Source: Promethearchaeota archaeon
Lineage (GTDB): Archaea; Asgardarchaeota; Lokiarchaeia; Sigyniarchaeales; SOKP01
NCBI GenBank assembly: GCA_016840695.1
Contig: JAEORV010000150.1
Location: forward strand, 1-5,395
Direction: 5' to 3'
Length of the DNA: 5,395 bases
Both the position numbers and the translations under genes were made by a program. Shown piece by piece: positions 5,395 through 5,395 of the stretch. The notes beneath the pieces were generated by a model. That model had not been told where the DNA came from, made no database searches, and saw nothing but the letters and a program-made list of their open reading frames with translations. The number at the start of each line of letters is the position of its first letter. Positions within the stretch are counted from its first letter, which is position 1.

Positions 5395-5395
5395 C

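Overview
The window looks like a piece of an AT-rich archaeal chromosome. The best evidence is a short archaeal-type elongation factor 1-beta (about 88 residues, with no N-terminal GST-like extension) directly behind a 58-residue four-CxxC zinc-ribbon protein of the HVO_2753/COG2888 type, a pairing familiar from Euryarchaeota. The presence of mutL and the low GC would suit a Thermoplasmata-like or related euryarchaeal lineage, but the sequence alone does not fix this.

Layout, left to right. (1) Positions 3-296, + strand: the C-terminal end of a Lys/Glu-rich coiled-coil protein that runs off the left edge. (2) 322-816, - strand, convergent with it: an unrecognised 164-residue protein with an N-terminal CxxC/His domain and a C-terminal winged-helix-like domain. 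(3) 817-1157: a very AT-rich divergent intergenic region carrying candidate promoters for both neighbours and an imperfect inverted repeat. (4) 1158-1641, + strand: a two-gene translation operon, zinc ribbon then aEF-1beta (TTG start with a Shine-Dalgarno sequence). (5) 1656-4184, - strand, convergent with the operon: a protein of about 842 residues built from a Lys-rich head, four helical repeats spaced exactly 66 residues apart, a Lys/Pro-rich linker and a long coiled-coil tail. (6) 4185-4353: an intergenic region with one small hairpin and weak promoter candidates. (7) 4354-5394, - strand: the C-terminal part of MutL with a complete endonuclease metal site; its N-terminus lies beyond the right edge.

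How the parts relate. Zinc ribbon and aEF-1beta belong together in translation. MutL belongs to mismatch repair and lies upstream of the large coiled-coil gene on the same strand, but a 169-base gap makes co-transcription uncertain. The most unusual object is the 842-residue repeat/coiled-coil protein. Its last 45 or so residues align without gaps to the C-terminal end of the fragment at the left edge, so the window holds two proteins with a related tail, one of them cut by the window boundary. I can assign no function to this pair. I saw no CRISPR array, tRNA, rRNA or insertion sequence.
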